Positions 21,349 to 35,300 are shown, counted from the first letter of the stretch. The stretch is DNA of 64,000 nt from Zygaena filipendulae (GCA_907165275.2 OU015655.1:7266501-7330500); one strand, 5' to 3'. Notes: generated by a model from the sequence alone, not told the origin. A program made the numbers and translations.

Positions 21349-22400
21349 ATGTCATCCGAAAGTCGCCTTAGCACAATTGAAAAATTAAAAGGAAGGGAAA
21401 AATTTTCATCATGGAAATTTGCGATAAGAGCCTTACTAGAATTAGATGATTTATAGAGTGTCATAGATGTTACGGGATATGCAACTAAATTCGATTCGGC
21501 AAAAGACCACAAGGCGCTCTCTAAAATAATTCTATCGGTGGAAACAATAAACTATCCCCATATTCAAAATGCAAAAACGGCTAGAGAAGCCTGGGCTAGT
21601 TTAGAGATGACTTTCGAGGATTCTGGACTAACGAGAAGAGTTGGTTTGTTGAGAAAATTGGTGACAGCGCAACTTCAAAATTATGAGACCGTGGAAAAGT
21701 ACGTTAACGAGATTATACAGACAGCTCAAAAATTAAATGAGATAGGGCTGAAGATTGACAGCGAATGGATTGGCACTTTGATGTTGGCTGGTTTACCTGA
21801 AGAATACAGACCAATGATTATGGGTTTGGAAAGTTCTGGAGTTAAAATATCAGCTGATTCTATAAAGTTAAAGCTATTGCAATAAGTGAAAGATTCAAAT
21901 GATAATAGTAACGAAGTTGTACTCGCCAGAAGAAAACAAAGACACACTAGCGCAAAAGTCATTCTTCGCTCTATTTAGCCAAACAAGCACTGCAGAAAAA
22001 GGTGACTGGTATTTAGATTTTTGTGCTTCATCACATATTACCAATGAAGAGCACGCTCTAATAAATGTACAAAAAAGCAAACAAGCAATAACCGCGACTG
22101 ATATTAAACAAATGGGAGTCAAGGCAATGGGCGATGTAAAACTGTCAGTAAATATTGATGGTAAAACAGATGAAATATTGGTGACAAATACTTTTATTCC
22201 TGAAGTCACAGCAAATTTGCTATCTGTGAACAAAATTGTAGAAAAAGGCTATAAAGTTATTTTTGAAAAGACTGGTGGATCAGTTATAAACAACGAAGGT
22301 GTGACAGTTGCTCGAGCCAAAAAAAGTAATGGTATATACAAAATGGATATTGATGAACCAGGAATGATTTATCTCACTAAAAATTATGATTTGACAGCCA
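21349..22400 (+). pseudogene. Copia-type retrotransposon gag-protease remnant
   Basis: From the ATG at 21349 the frame reads a Copia-like Gag (LKGREKFSSWKFAIRALLEL, then a UBN2-type helical region with TAREAWASLEMTFEDSG and LVTAQLQNYETVEKYV). It is broken by TAG at 21454-21456 and TAA at 21883-21885. The zinc-knuckle part is missing. A protease-like segment follows from about 21960 (FTANLL-type region: TNTFIPEVTANLLSVNKIVEKGY), but the expected catalytic Asp-Ser-Gly is replaced (LDFCASSH). The integrase, RT and both LTRs are absent. The right end is cut by a Helitron-like element. Confidence 0.8.
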
Positions 22401-22708
22401 ACAGCTGTGCCCAGCGGTTTCACCCGCGCGAAAGGTTTTTATTCAACAACTTTTTTTCCCGACATCCGATTTTAATGAAACAAAGTCTATATGTAGCTCA
22501 AGGCTAAGTTTAATCTACCAGTGAAAACCGCATGACAATCTGTTCAGTAGAGATTATTTAGAGATTATCGCGAACAGACAGACAGACAGAAAATAATTTT
22601 AAAAACTTTTTTTTTTGTGCTTGGTTACTCTTCTTTTATCACCCTTCTCAATTTTAGGTAAAAATATTCAATGTACAGAATCGCGGATTCTACTCTTTTA
22701 TTATAGTA
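22401..22708 (-). mobile_element. Helitron-like non-autonomous element, family B
   Basis: It is the reverse orientation of the element at 6924-7234, with the same blocks (CCCGACATCCGATTTTAATG, GTACAGAATCGCGGATTC and a (CAGA)n run). The terminal CTAG is mutated (CAGCTG). It truncates the Copia remnant. It is followed by an (AAAT)n microsatellite at about 22710-22735. Confidence 0.68.
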
Positions 22709-22849
22709 TAAATAAATAAATAAATAAATAAAAATTGTTTATTATCAGACAACTTAGTCCATAGAGGTTAGTGAAACAATGAATCTTAAAAAACTATGCT
22801 AGTAGGTATAATATTTAGAGTTGGAAATCGAAATTCACAATTATTGAAA

Positions 22850-22975
22850 TTTATGATAACAATAATAACACTTCACTACACACAGATCTACCCTGCGTGC
22901 AGCACATAAAGTCCACTCCCACCGGGAATCGAACCCAGAACCCCTTGATTAGTGGACATCGCCGTTGAAACTTGA
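22850..22975 (-). mobile_element. tRNA-derived SINE, truncated copy
   Basis: On the minus strand it matches the tRNA-like head of the SINE at 29326-29607 (GGTTCGATTCCCGG B-box; TCCACTAATCAAGGGGTTC) and the shared CAGATCTGTGTGTAGTGAAG tail phrase. It sits about 430 bp upstream of the CECR2 start codon. Its limits are approximate. Confidence 0.65.
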
Positions 22976-23398
22976 AAATACAAAAAGAAGATCACACCTT
23001 ATAGATGTAATGATTCAACTATGTCGAATAAATTGTATATAATTCAATATTTGATGTAAATACGTGCTCACTAGGTAGTGAGTAGCATAAGTATAAAAAT
23101 TCTTTTGTTACATTTTACATGTTTTGTTTTATAAGCTGAAGTAGTAATGGTCTGATCACTCTGATCACTCCGATTGCACCTTCTCTCTGGCAGCAGCATA
23201 CACTAATGGTCAACTAAAACCGCAAATGTTGCCAACATGTTGTTGACCATAGCGCAAAAGAGTAAAGTCAAGGCAAGGCGGGATAATGTAGAGAAGTGCT
23301 ACGGGAATAAACTTCCGTTAATAGTGCAATCGTTTTACTTCTCTTTATAATACACGGACAGGAATGGAATATAAATAGTGCGTCCAATTCACTAAAAA
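22976..23398 (+). promoter_or_regulatory. Probable promoter and 5' UTR of CECR2
   Basis: This unique sequence lies directly upstream of the CECR2 ATG. A duplicated CTGATCACTC phrase occurs near 23155-23170. No clear TATA box or other core element could be assigned. The call rests on position. Confidence 0.4.
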
Positions 23399-26300
23399 AT
23401 GGAAGGTAAATTAAAATAGTAACGTATTGGAGTGATTTGGATAATAATTTAATACGTAATTTTCTTGGCGATAAGGAATGGATATTTGATTGTACCTACC
23501 GAACTGTTACTGTTATGGCGTTTGTCTTTATACAACGCATAAACGCATCTGTTTCGTATTATTTCAGTAAAATCCTATCTTTTATCGCATAATTAGTCAA
23601 AAATTATGTTAGTAACATAAATTAAAACTACATGCATCATCAAAAGACATAACTGTGAAAGTGTACTGCTGTTAGGTTATGTTTCCATCTTTTATAGGTA
23701 TTTTAGGTGGGTTTTGGTGAAACAGGAGCTCGGTTAGGTTGTTTTCGGGGGTGGGTTGCGTAAGGGTTATGTCTGAATGAATTTCTCACGGTTTCTAGAT
23801 ATTCAGTCATGGTGGGAGGTCCCCAGCATCGCGTACTTTTGTTCCCTATTCAGGACTGCATTCAATCTTCTGGATTTTGACATAGAAGTAAGTTAATGTG
23901 TTTTTTATCTCATATTTCGCCAATTAATGTGTCTTACAATTCTTGCACACTCTGACAACATCATATAATATGTTTTTGTAGGAACTAGAAGAAGCTCTCT
24001 TGACAGATGGAACAGAGGAATCTGCAAGCTCTCTTCTTACCGAGTTGATAGTTCGTTTACTTAATGGCTGTTTGGGCAACAATGACATCTCTGCTTTTAA
24101 TTATCAGGTAATTAGTTGTTTATTTGAAATCTGCTAAGATCATATTTTTAAATTATATTACTTTATAATTAATATTTCAGATGTATTTGAGACGTTTGTT
24201 TAGAAGGAAATGTCAAGAAACTGGAAGATATAATCCATTTAACACTGATATTGACTTTCAATTCTTGCCACTCCGTACAAAAGTTGAAATATTGTATGCT
24301 TTGTGTGATTTCCGTTTGGATGCCCAAGATGTTGACAACTTGTTTAAAAATCTTGATGCAGAAAGTTTAAGAGTGGAACCATTAGGGTAAGTTTAACATT
24401 TATACCTGTTATAATTGTAGAATTATATAGTTATAAAGAACTTATTTAGTACAAAATTATTATGAATAATCCTTACTAATATTATAAAGATGAATTTTGT
24501 CTGAATGGTCTGTTACTCTTTCACGCAAATACTACTGAAAGGATTTTAACAAAACTTTACAATAATATAGCTTATACATCAGAATAACACATCAGGCTAT
24601 ATTGTAATCTGGAATTCCCACAGGAACTCCAAAATTACTGTTTGTGAAACTACAGGGAACAGCTAGCAGTTGATTAGTATTAAACTTTGCCATGAATAGT
24701 AGCCATGGATAACTTGATAACTATCAGTTGCTTCAACTGCCTGCCTGAATTATAAATAAATAAATAAATGTGTATCACATTTAACTGAAAAGTGATAGGC
24801 ACGGCACATCTTTATCATCTGTAAACCTACTGACATTTTATGTATACCAGTGGCCAGATGATTGCTTTTCGAAATTAAACAGGACATTATCAGGAAAAAT
24901 GAAAGAAGAATAGAGAAAGATAAAAAAATGTTGCTAAATATTATAGAAAAAGTAGTGCAGTAAGTCCAAGAAAAATAAACTTGGAATTTAACAATTTTGA
25001 TTAAAGTTTAGTGGTAGGTTTAGTGTTAATAATAATATTATTGTCAAGATATGTTTTGGGTCATCTTTATAGAGCATATGAGTGTTTTGTCCAAGGATAA
25101 CTAAATGGGTTGATATTCAGGCTATTCAACAATTCATAAAAGAAATCCTGAAAATCATATTTATAAATGAAATTAGCGATAATTTAAAATAAACATAGAA
25201 ACAGGTAACAGATAGGTGTCATTTAACTCATTATATTTTATTACAGCTGGGATGACAATGACTCTGCTTATTGGTATTTTTATGGAACAAGATTATATCG
25301 TGAAGACATTATAAAAAAACCAAAAGGAAAGAGCAAGAAAAAGAAACCAAAGGAGAGTAAAAAACGTGGTTGGTTTTATGGGGATGATTGGCTTGATGAC
25401 GACGAATCAGAACGTGTCTGGCAAGTTGTGTGCTTCACTGAAGAGGATTGGACCCATCTTACAGAGAAATTCAGCAAGGCTACTAGTAAAGTTGAAAAAG
25501 AGTTGTATCGATCGTTGTCACAGAACTTCCTGCCTGAGATACCACGGTTGTTTCAAGAAAAAGAAAGACTGCAGCGTAAAAGGTATTTTTAAATAATGTA
25601 CTATTATTTGTATTACTCTCCTTTTAATAAAATAAAGAGTATACATTTTTTCTGTGCGAAATCAACTTGCAAAATTGCCTGTTCAAAAGCTTCTTATTAT
25701 AACATAAATAGCTTTTTATATTGTGAAATAACCGACATCCAAAGAAGCACTACAGATAGCCAAAAGTCTGTCTTTATATTATAACTAGCTGTGCCCTGCG
25801 GTTTCAGCCCATCCATTCATCCATACATTCTTACAAATTTTCGCATTTATAATATTAGTAGGATATTATAGCAGAAATTGTCTGACTGATCGATCAATGC
25901 GCAGCTGAAACCACCGGATCTAAAACACAAATATTCCTTAAGTGGGTAGGTGTGTATTTTTGAAAATTCAACCCCTAAGGTGATGAAAAGGGGTTGCAAA
26001 GTTTGTATGGAACAATTCCGCGGAACTCCGAAATTATCATGCGCGGGACAGCTAGTTTATTAATAAATCAATAAAACATCTTATACAGTCATATAAACAC
26101 AGGCAGTCAAAAATAAATGTTTGTGGAAAAATAAATTTATATAGAATTTGTTATTACCAAGTAACTAAGTGCTGTTTACAATAATATGGTGATTGAAATG
26201 TATAATTTACTTATATGTAATTGAAATGCAACGAATTTTTGAGAAACCATTTTATTTCAATATAAACTGACTACCTATATTCTAATAAAAATATTAAAGC

Positions 26301-29300
26301 CCAGATTACAGAGCATACCAGTTTAAAGATTTTAGTTTCCTTGTTCTCAGCTGCAAATTCTTCTTTTTTATATTTTCTTCTCTTTGGATTTCATTAATTA
26401 TATAAGTTTTAGCAAGAGCTTTGCCACTTATATGTTTATAGTCTCTTATTAGCATATTGAACGCCTGCGATTATATTTTGTTATAGTACTTGTGTCATTG
26501 TGCTAAGCGAATGATGTTAAATGGACATTAGTCTATGTTAATGGTCAGGTAGATAAAATTTAAGCACTTATTTGCAAGTGGGTTAAATTTCTGCTTAGGA
26601 CAGAAAACTGTGTAGTGCTAATTTTTTTTTTTGGACTAAAGCAAAGCTAAACTGATAAGCAACAATTTGCTGGACAAGAACACAATATCTATATTATTAT
26701 CTATATACTATAATAAAAGAGTAGAATCTGCGATTCTGTACATTGAATATTTTTAACAAAAATTGACAGGAGACGCTAAAAGAATAGTAACCGACCACAA
26801 TAAAAGAGTTAGTAAAATTATTTTCTGTCTGTCTGTCTGTTCACGATAATCTCCGAATCTACTGAACAGATTGTCATGCAGTTTTCGCAGGTAGATTAAG
26901 CTTAGCTACATATATTTCATTCAAATCTGATGTCGGGAAAAAAGTTGTTATATAAAAACGTTTCACGCAGGTGAAACTGATGGGCACAGCTAGTAAGTAA
27001 AAAATGTTTCGAAATTGCGAAATCTCATACAATTTCTCTCTACCCCTGACAACATGTATGCAAAATTTCATGATGATCAATTGAGCCGTGAACAAATTCA
27101 ATTTCACATTTATAGTAAGGGTATTATATTAATACACTGGCTTGCCTCTTCTCGCTTGGTGTTTGGGTGTGCGTGTGCAGATGCGCCTAGGTTGCGCATG
27201 ATCCTTAAATAACTCCCGATAACTTCCATCATTCAGTTTCAAAGGAGATATATTGCACGCAGTATTATACTTTAAGCTTAAAATTTCAAATTGGTGTATT
27301 CCTTGTTCAGGTGAACTGATTGTGATGAATAAAACCCTATATTTAAGTTAGACTAGTGCGACTGCGAAATGCTGCTTTAAATTACTTTTGGTTGGTTTTT
27401 AGTGATGAGTGTAGTATAGATGCCATGGTGTTATTAATAATTATACTTGTTTGAATTAAATACTCATATGCAAGAATTATTCGTTAATAGAGTAATTGCA
27501 ATAATTAGTTAATAGAAATGGCACAATATAACAATGATAACAATAGCCATCACAGAAAAACCTACACTTTACTGAATACATACGAGTATTTTGTAACGAC
27601 GAGTATTATTTAATAAAATTTAAATAATTACCATAAACTCTCTTATGGCCATATGGCCAGTTTACACTTCCATAAGTAGTAAGTTCAACTTACCATCTTA
27701 CTTACTTAATCGAAAAACATACGCGTCGAATTGAGAACCTCCACCTTTTTGGGAAGTCGGTTAAAAAGTCGACAGCAACGTCCAAACGGTGAGCGTGACA
27801 TTCACTTACTTGACAGAAGATGCGCGGCGCGCCGCGCCGTCCACACGGCGCGGCGGCATGAAGTAAGCAAATAAGTTGGCGGGGAGCGAGAGACAAAACG
27901 GGCGACCCGTACGCGCTACTTTTCTGTCCAAAAAATAGAAGTGGTTTTTATCCTGCGGCGACTTACTAATTAATCGCTTACTTACTTACCAACGTGTTTT
28001 TTTTACTTACTTACTACATATGGAAGTGTAAACCGGCCATTACCTTAAGAGACAATAAAATATAAAATAATCCACAAATGATTAATGTGCATGAGACATG
28101 AGAAAGTTGTATAATAAAAAAATATTATAAACGCAAAATTTTGTAAGTATGTACGGATGAATGGATGGATGTTTGTTACTCTTTCACGCAAAAACTACTA
28201 GATGGATTTAAATGAAACTTTACAATAATATAGCTTATACATCAGATTAACACATAGGGTACTTTTTATCCCGGAGTTCCCGCGGGAACTCTGTAATTAA
28301 CACGGGTGAAACCGCGGGGCACAACTAGTACAGTAATAATACTACTATTTGATATGAATATGAATCAAACCGTTTGATACAAACGTTCATACACGTTTAT
28401 AGTACGGGCGCCCAAGAGGGGATATCTGGATTTGCTAAAGCGCGTCAGATGAACACAAGGGGGGTACCTTGCACTATGTTGAGTACCTCCACCAAATATA
28501 GGCCCTCTACAATGGTGGGTGCGTCTAGAATAACCGATCAGATTAGTTAAAAAAAAATCGATAACTCGAAATACTCGAGCGCGTCAGAATGTGTATATGA
28601 ATAATCTGACGATTTGAACGTGACGTAAGGGATTTAGAGGATCACAAACTTGCAAAAAAAAACGCAACCTCGACATTCTCGAGCGCGGTTGATTTATTTT
28701 TTATTTTGAAGTAAATAACTCAAGGATAGCGGGAAAAATATAATCTGCCGATTTTCATAAGCCGAAGAAACAAAAATCGTCTTAAAAGTTTAGAACGAGC
28801 AGCTGCAGTGAAACATGTACCTATTCATATCTTGTATATATATGTCTTTGTATGTCTTTCTTTCCCTTTTACTTTTTCTCTATCTCTCACTCTCTCGCAC
28901 CGTCCTCAAACGCACGTACTTTCCGTCGCCATAACGTTATCACAACATATCACGGCGCTAAACGTGTCGAATTTTAACTTTTTTTGGTAACTTGGTAACT
29001 TATTTTGGTCGTTTAAAATACACATTAAAATAAGTTAAGGTAAGTATTACATCAAAATATAGGTTAACCTATAACCTTTCACTTTAATGTAATTTTTAAC
29101 CGACTTCTAAAAAGTAGCTGTTAAGGTAGTTAGGTGTATTACTCCGCTCCGCGCTACTCTCTCCCTTTCACTTTTTGTTTATCTCTGACTCTCTCGCACC
29201 ATTCCTACGCTGCTGTCCATCGCTCATGACGCCATTTTACTTCACAGCTCATCACAAAACAACAAGTTCACGTTATTATATGTAAGACGCTCAGCGCTCA

Positions 29301-32300
29301 TGCTTGTTTGTGCTTTAAAGTTAGTTGGCCCGATTGGCGCAATGGTCACCATGCCTGCCCGCTAATCAAGGGGTTCCGGGTTCGATTCCCGGTGGGGGTG
29401 GACTTTGTGTGATGAACACAGGGTTCCATTTTCCAGTCTGGGTGTGTATATATATATCTATAGTATAATATATATGTAATAATATGTGTAGTATATACCA
29501 CGTTTGCTTGGTTTCCACGACACAAGCTTACAGCTTAGTGTGGGATCAAGTAGATCTGTGTGTTGTGAAGTGAATTATTATTATTATTATTATATATTAT
29601 TAGTTTTGTGAATAATATTTTGCGAGCTTTTACATATTTCATAGAAATATGAAGTGTATTTTTTGTGACCAATAAATAGCTCAAAAAGTTATTAAACTTA
29701 CATCAGAAATAAAAACAATCTTAAAAATAAATCATGATTTTTGTTTCTAGCAGTCAGATTAATAATATCCCTCAAAATTATTGTCAGATTTTAAGCCAAC
29801 ATAACTTGGACTGCAAGCTGAACCTTCTGTAAAATAATCTGACACGCTCGAGTATTTCAAAATTGAGATTTCTTTTGCATTTTCAAAAATTCGGTACTAC
29901 CTTGCGTCACCTCTAAATCGGCAGATTTTCAAAGGGGAGCATTTTTTGGGTTCACTTAACATCCCCTTTGAATATCTGACGCGCTGGAGTAAATTTTTTT
30001 TTTTTTTTCATTTTCTCCCTTTCCGGATGGCCACCCTCACCACGCAAATCGGCAGATGAATATATTTTCGATATCAGAGACACCTTGGAGTCTCTAAACT
30101 ACAATATCTGACGCGCTCGAGTATTTCCATGTTACTATTTTTTTTTACATTTTTGAAAGCCTGTAGAAGCTAAACCCACCGGTGAATGAAAAAACATCAT
30201 ATATATTGTTTATAATCATATTTTGTTTACACCTCCTAATCTTCAAAACCCACTAGGTCCCAACGACGCTCGAGTTAATCCCGAATTAGCATCGGTATCT
30301 CCCGTGCTATTAGGGCGCCCATTCGATTTGGATAGTGTGGCACCCGCCACCCATTGCTCCTATGTTTGTGATAGTAATAGGCCGACAGTTTACATTTTTA
30401 ATACATAATTGATAAACCCTAAACTAGGACTTTGCAAATCAGAAAATCGTTGTTATGTTATTTAGATTATGTAAAACTTTTTTTACCATTTGTTAAGAAT
30501 AAATGATTTGACTGTGAGCAATTCTATTTTGTTGAGTCCTACTATGAAATTTTCTTTTCATCTCCACCAAAATAATCGCTATAATAGTTCAATATAATTC
30601 TGTAACAATTTTTATTTGATTTAAGGTTGCTAGAGTTAGCTCCGCGGCGCACGTCAAGTCGTGTATTGCAAAAGATCAAACAGAAAGAGGAGGATACAAA
30701 ACCAAGTTCACATGAGGCCAGGGAAGACGAAGACAGCAAGGAGCCTGCAGAGTTAGCGAGGGAGAACAGGGCTAAAAGACGGAACTTATTAAGGTGAGTA
30801 AATATTACTGGAAATATTTTTTATTTAATGTTGATGCATATTGAGCCGGTAAACGTTTTATCGATAATAATCATTTGTGCTAAGACATTTAATTGTTATA
30901 TTTTTACGATATTCCAACTTAATCTCTTGAATTAAAACTATACTTTAAGCAAGCTGTGTTTACCTATTAAAGACTGTACATTAGTCTTAAGTTTTTGTTT
31001 TAGAGTTAAATAGTTTAAAAATAAAAATAAATATATTATGGTCATATACAGGTCTAAATCTGTCTCCCTTGACGACTCCGAGGGTTCGAGTAGTGAAAAA
31101 GAAATCATGCCACAAAAAGTAGTGAAGCGGTCCAAAAATCAAGACAGGCGATTAAAAAACTCGTCTAGTACTCACAAAGGTGAGCCTCCACCAGAACCGC
31201 CAATAAAGACTGGAAGGAAGACTAATAACTCTTTGGCATCTGCAACTGGCCAAATTGTCATACCAGATGCCATGGAGCCAATTAGCAGTACAAGAAAAAA
31301 GTTGAAAACATCCCAAATGTAAGTATCTCTGTCCACATATTACTAAATACTAAGTACTTTTGAGACAATTCATGATCAACACTGTCTTGCCATAAGCTTG
31401 CCACCACTATTTAGATAGCAAAACTATTTATTTTAGATTCAGTCAAACTGATGAAGACATTCAAACTGATATGTACAAAGTTCTCGAACAATTAACTGCT
31501 CATGAAGATGCATGGCCTTTTATGGATCCTGTCGAAGAAGAATATGCGCCTAATTACTATGCAGTGATAAGACGACCAATGGACCTCCATAAAATGGAAG
31601 AACGCCTCGACAATGGACATTACACTGATTTTTCAATGTTCAAAGCTGATTTTAAGTTGATCGTTAACAATTGCCGCTTATACAATGGACAAGATAATGG
31701 TAACTTACTTATAGTCAGGTATTTAATAAATATCATTTATATACAATATGACGGTTTTTCTCCTACTTCATGTTTTCAGAATACACTGTGATGGTAGACA
31801 ATTTACAAGCAGCATTTGACCGTCTCACAGAGAAGTACATGCACAGATTGTCGTCATCAGATGAAGAGATAGCAGTCGAGTTTCAACTGCCAACTCCTTC
31901 CAGAAAACATAAAATAAAATCTTCTGAATCTCCAATACAACATAAACGGAAGAAAAGAAAAGTCCATTCAGTCTCTGGTAAGCATTATCATAGTATTATT
32001 GGGTATACAAATTAATTCGGTCCGTTTTTTCGTTGTTATATAAGTATTTACTTTAAAACAAAATTAATCCATAGATTAAACAAACTGTTGTCCATCGTTG
32101 ATAATCTTTTTGCCACGTCTCAGGCAATTCTCGAATTACATCTTGAAAAAAATGTTTTGTCTTTTGAGGCAGTTCAACTTCCGATCCAATTTTCAATTTC
32201 TGCGAAAAAATGAACCTATGACCTGCCAAGTCGTGCTGCATCCGCCGGAATAACTTTAATAGTTTCCGAAATATAAGGTTTTGAAAGGGGGCCGTAGTTA

Positions 32301-35300
32301 CGCTTATTTTTTTTTAATATCTCAAGGTCAAAGCCGAGTACTCGTATCAATTGCATTTGTATGTAACACCCAAGAAAAACCGATATACCCACAGAGCAAA
32401 TAAATTAACTAGAGAGGACATGTAGGCGGGGCAGGCGCGCCACCGTTGCAAAGGAAGTTAGAGCAATTAATGCTCTAACTTGCCCAAAACTTCTTTTGCT
32501 GCCATCCCAAGTGTATTTACCACAATATTCCCAAAACTCTGAATTTTGAAAACAATGTCTAAGTAAAAATATAACCATAAAGCGTTTAATACATTTCTTA
32601 CGTTAATGAATGTTTTAGTGCGTGATGAATAGTTCTGCGTGCGAAAATCACTCGGCGACACTGGTTTTCCTCTGTTTTCATACTAAACTAAGTTGATGTC
32701 CCTTCTATCTGTTATTTTCTTTTCTGTGGATATACCAACACACCAGCACAATAGGGACTTTTAGTGTTTATTTTTTATTATTATTTTATAAACCCTTATG
32801 TATTAACATAGTATAACAGCATTATTCTTTTACAAATATCTTTTGTACTTTCAGAGATATAACTCTTTAAAAGTTCAAGTTAGACAAGGAAAGCGATACA
32901 GTCCTAGTGACGTCACTCGGCTTGTAGCGCCCTACAACCGCCATACAAAATTCCGTTTTAGAAAGAGACAGACATAGTCAAAATTAAACAGTTTATAACT
33001 ATTGTATTTTTAAAAATAAATCTGTTGATTTTTTCGCTTATGTTGCGCTTATCCATAATATTTTCGAATGTAGTTATTGGATATCAATATTCCAACAACA
33101 GTGAAATAGCCTATTAGTGGAACATAAAAAAGGCAGAGTATAGAAATAATAAAGTATATATTAAAACCAATAATAAAATTAGACATGAAGTAACAAACTA
33201 ATATACATCTTTTAATAAGTTTATAATTAAATTTTATTAAAAATAATCATCAAAATAAAAGATAACACTTTTTTCTGTATTTTGTGGGAACAAAAACAAT
33301 GTTGCAAATCATAGTTAGAGCACGAGGGGGAAACACATTATTAATCTTTCATTTATTTAGTATTAAAATCATAGTAATCTTTAATATGCAACATTTTTTT
33401 AACCGACTTCCAAAAAGGAGGAGGTTCTATGTTCGATTGTATGTATGTTTTTTTTTAATTCATTTTAATAAAATTTAAATAAAAGCTTCTTAAAGTCGAT
33501 GTTAAAACATGTATAATTAGTTTGTAACTTTATGTCTTATTATTCATTATTTGTTTTAATATACACGTTATTATTTCTATATCCTGCCTTTTTTATGTTC
33601 CACTAATTGTGCTGGTGTGTGTAAGTATTCAAATAGGTTGCCAAACGGGGGCTGATTCACTATGCTTCTTATCCTGCTACACGCTTTAAGTTAACATTAC
33701 ACCATCACTGTTTTATTAGTAAAAGAGGCACAGTAGAATAAAAAGACTCCATAAAATAAATACAATTACAGAAAGTCTACAACACTGAATTGCCTTATCT
33801 TATTTGAGTTCTTAAACTTTTCTAGGGGCAATTATAAACGCCAATAAAGTTTCGAGAAACGTTATTTGAACATCTCTATAAAATCTTATTCTATAATATG
33901 ATTTTGGTTATTGGGGTATTACTGGATATTATTCTCAACGTTATCAACACTCCACATGCCAAATGTTTTATAAGCCTGTAATTCACATGTGTAAAAGGGA
34001 TGTTGACGACTTTTGAAAATCCAAATTCTAAATTAGTCCGTCAGAAAATAAATAAATAATGGACACGTATTTTTTGCTTTTTCAAATTAATGAAAATATA
34101 CGTAGATATAGCGCATTAAAGCTTAGGGTGTTGGCTCGTGACGTCGTTAACCGCTATAAGCCCCTCATACAAACTGCACCGGAGAGTGACGTCACGCGGA
34201 ATTTCAACTCAATGTCGTTATTATTTGATTACGTATAAAAAAAAATACGTATCTCATATTTTTTATTAATACACAAACTGGTCTAAAAAAAATTTAGTCA
34301 ACTAGCTCATTAATTCACACGACTAATTTGCTTTTGAATTACCTTCTATCTACCTCAAAGTAAGTAGATAGATTATTTCGTGCTTCAAAGTATAGTGGGG
34401 ATGACAGTCTGTTATTTGGGTTTAATCATGTCCACTATAAATGTATTTAATATATTGATTAATTCATGTTAATCCTATATTTTTACAGGTGAATTAAAAT
34501 CAGTTTCTCCCAATCAATCTCAAGAAAATAACGTGAAAAATGAAGAGTCACCTGATTCTGTAGTTAAAAAATCCAAAGAATCTCACAAGAACAAACAAGG
34601 TAAAGGTAAGAAGAAACACAAAGGTCATCACCGCCACGGCAAACATTCCAAAAACCATAGAAAAGATTCACATAGATCCGATCACAGTGAGTCCTCTAAA
34701 AATAAACATGGAAAAAAACAAAAACATGCCAAGGAAAAAGAATTAAAAAAGTTGAAGCAAAAGAAAAAGAAAAATAAGTATCATGAACCAGATACTAAGA
34801 ACATCGTGAAACGCAGTGTGTCCCAGGAATCATTAGAAAGTTCAAACAGAAGTAGAAGTGCAAGTCCTTTACCATCGATACACACACCGACACCTTCACC
34901 TACTGAATTGAACCAATCTGATCCATCTAATCAGCCTAATGATCCTGATTTTTACAAGGATAAATATGATAAAATCAAAGAGAGAAGACGAAATGTTAAT
35001 AAAGATGCTTGGGAATCTCTTTTCGACTACAGGCAGAAAACTGTTGATAAACAAAATTTACATATACCAGAAAAAGAGAAAAATCAAAATTTAAGAGAAA
35101 CTATTGAAAAACTAAAAGCTAAAAACGAAAAATACAAAGATAGTTCCCTATTCAATAGTTTATTTTCTAGTGGTCATTCGAGTATTAATAAATCAAATGA
35201 CGTGATTCCTTTGAAAGAGTCTTTAGTTAAAGTTGCTGAAGATGATGAAAACTCTGATGATGAGAATATGAGTAATGCAAAAGGAAAAGTCACACATAAA

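Larger units (their letters stand above)
28390..30170. repeat. Inverted cluster of CTCGAG-containing subterminal-type repeats
   Basis: A motif close to ATCTGACGCGCTCGAGTATT occurs on the plus strand near 29863, 29970 and 30100. It occurs reverse-complemented near 28435 and 28565, with a partial copy near 28675. A second motif, AATCGGCAGATTTTC, accompanies it (near 29920 and 30045; mirrored near 28750). The inward-facing arrangement around a 1-kb centre (which holds a SINE) resembles subterminal transposase-binding repeats of a DNA transposon. No transposase and no exact ends were found. Confidence 0.55.
25583..30625 (+). other. CECR2 intron 5 (5.0 kb, mobile-element rich)
   Basis: The intron holds Helitron-like copies (25785-25863, 25866-26055, 26700-26993, 28118-28328), a palindromic MITE (27654-28039), a cluster of inverted CTCGAG-type repeats (about 28390-30170) and a SINE (29326-29607). 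Between about 26060 and 26690 and after 30170 I see nothing identifiable. Confidence 0.75.
31978..34488 (+). other. CECR2 intron 9 (2.5 kb)
   Basis: It contains a mariner C-terminal fossil (32060-32260), a fold-back element (33113-33607) and a MITE copy (34022-34305). A short perfect hairpin (GTTAGAGCA / TGCTCTAAC) lies near 32457-32479. The rest is AT-rich with no recognised feature. Confidence 0.7.
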
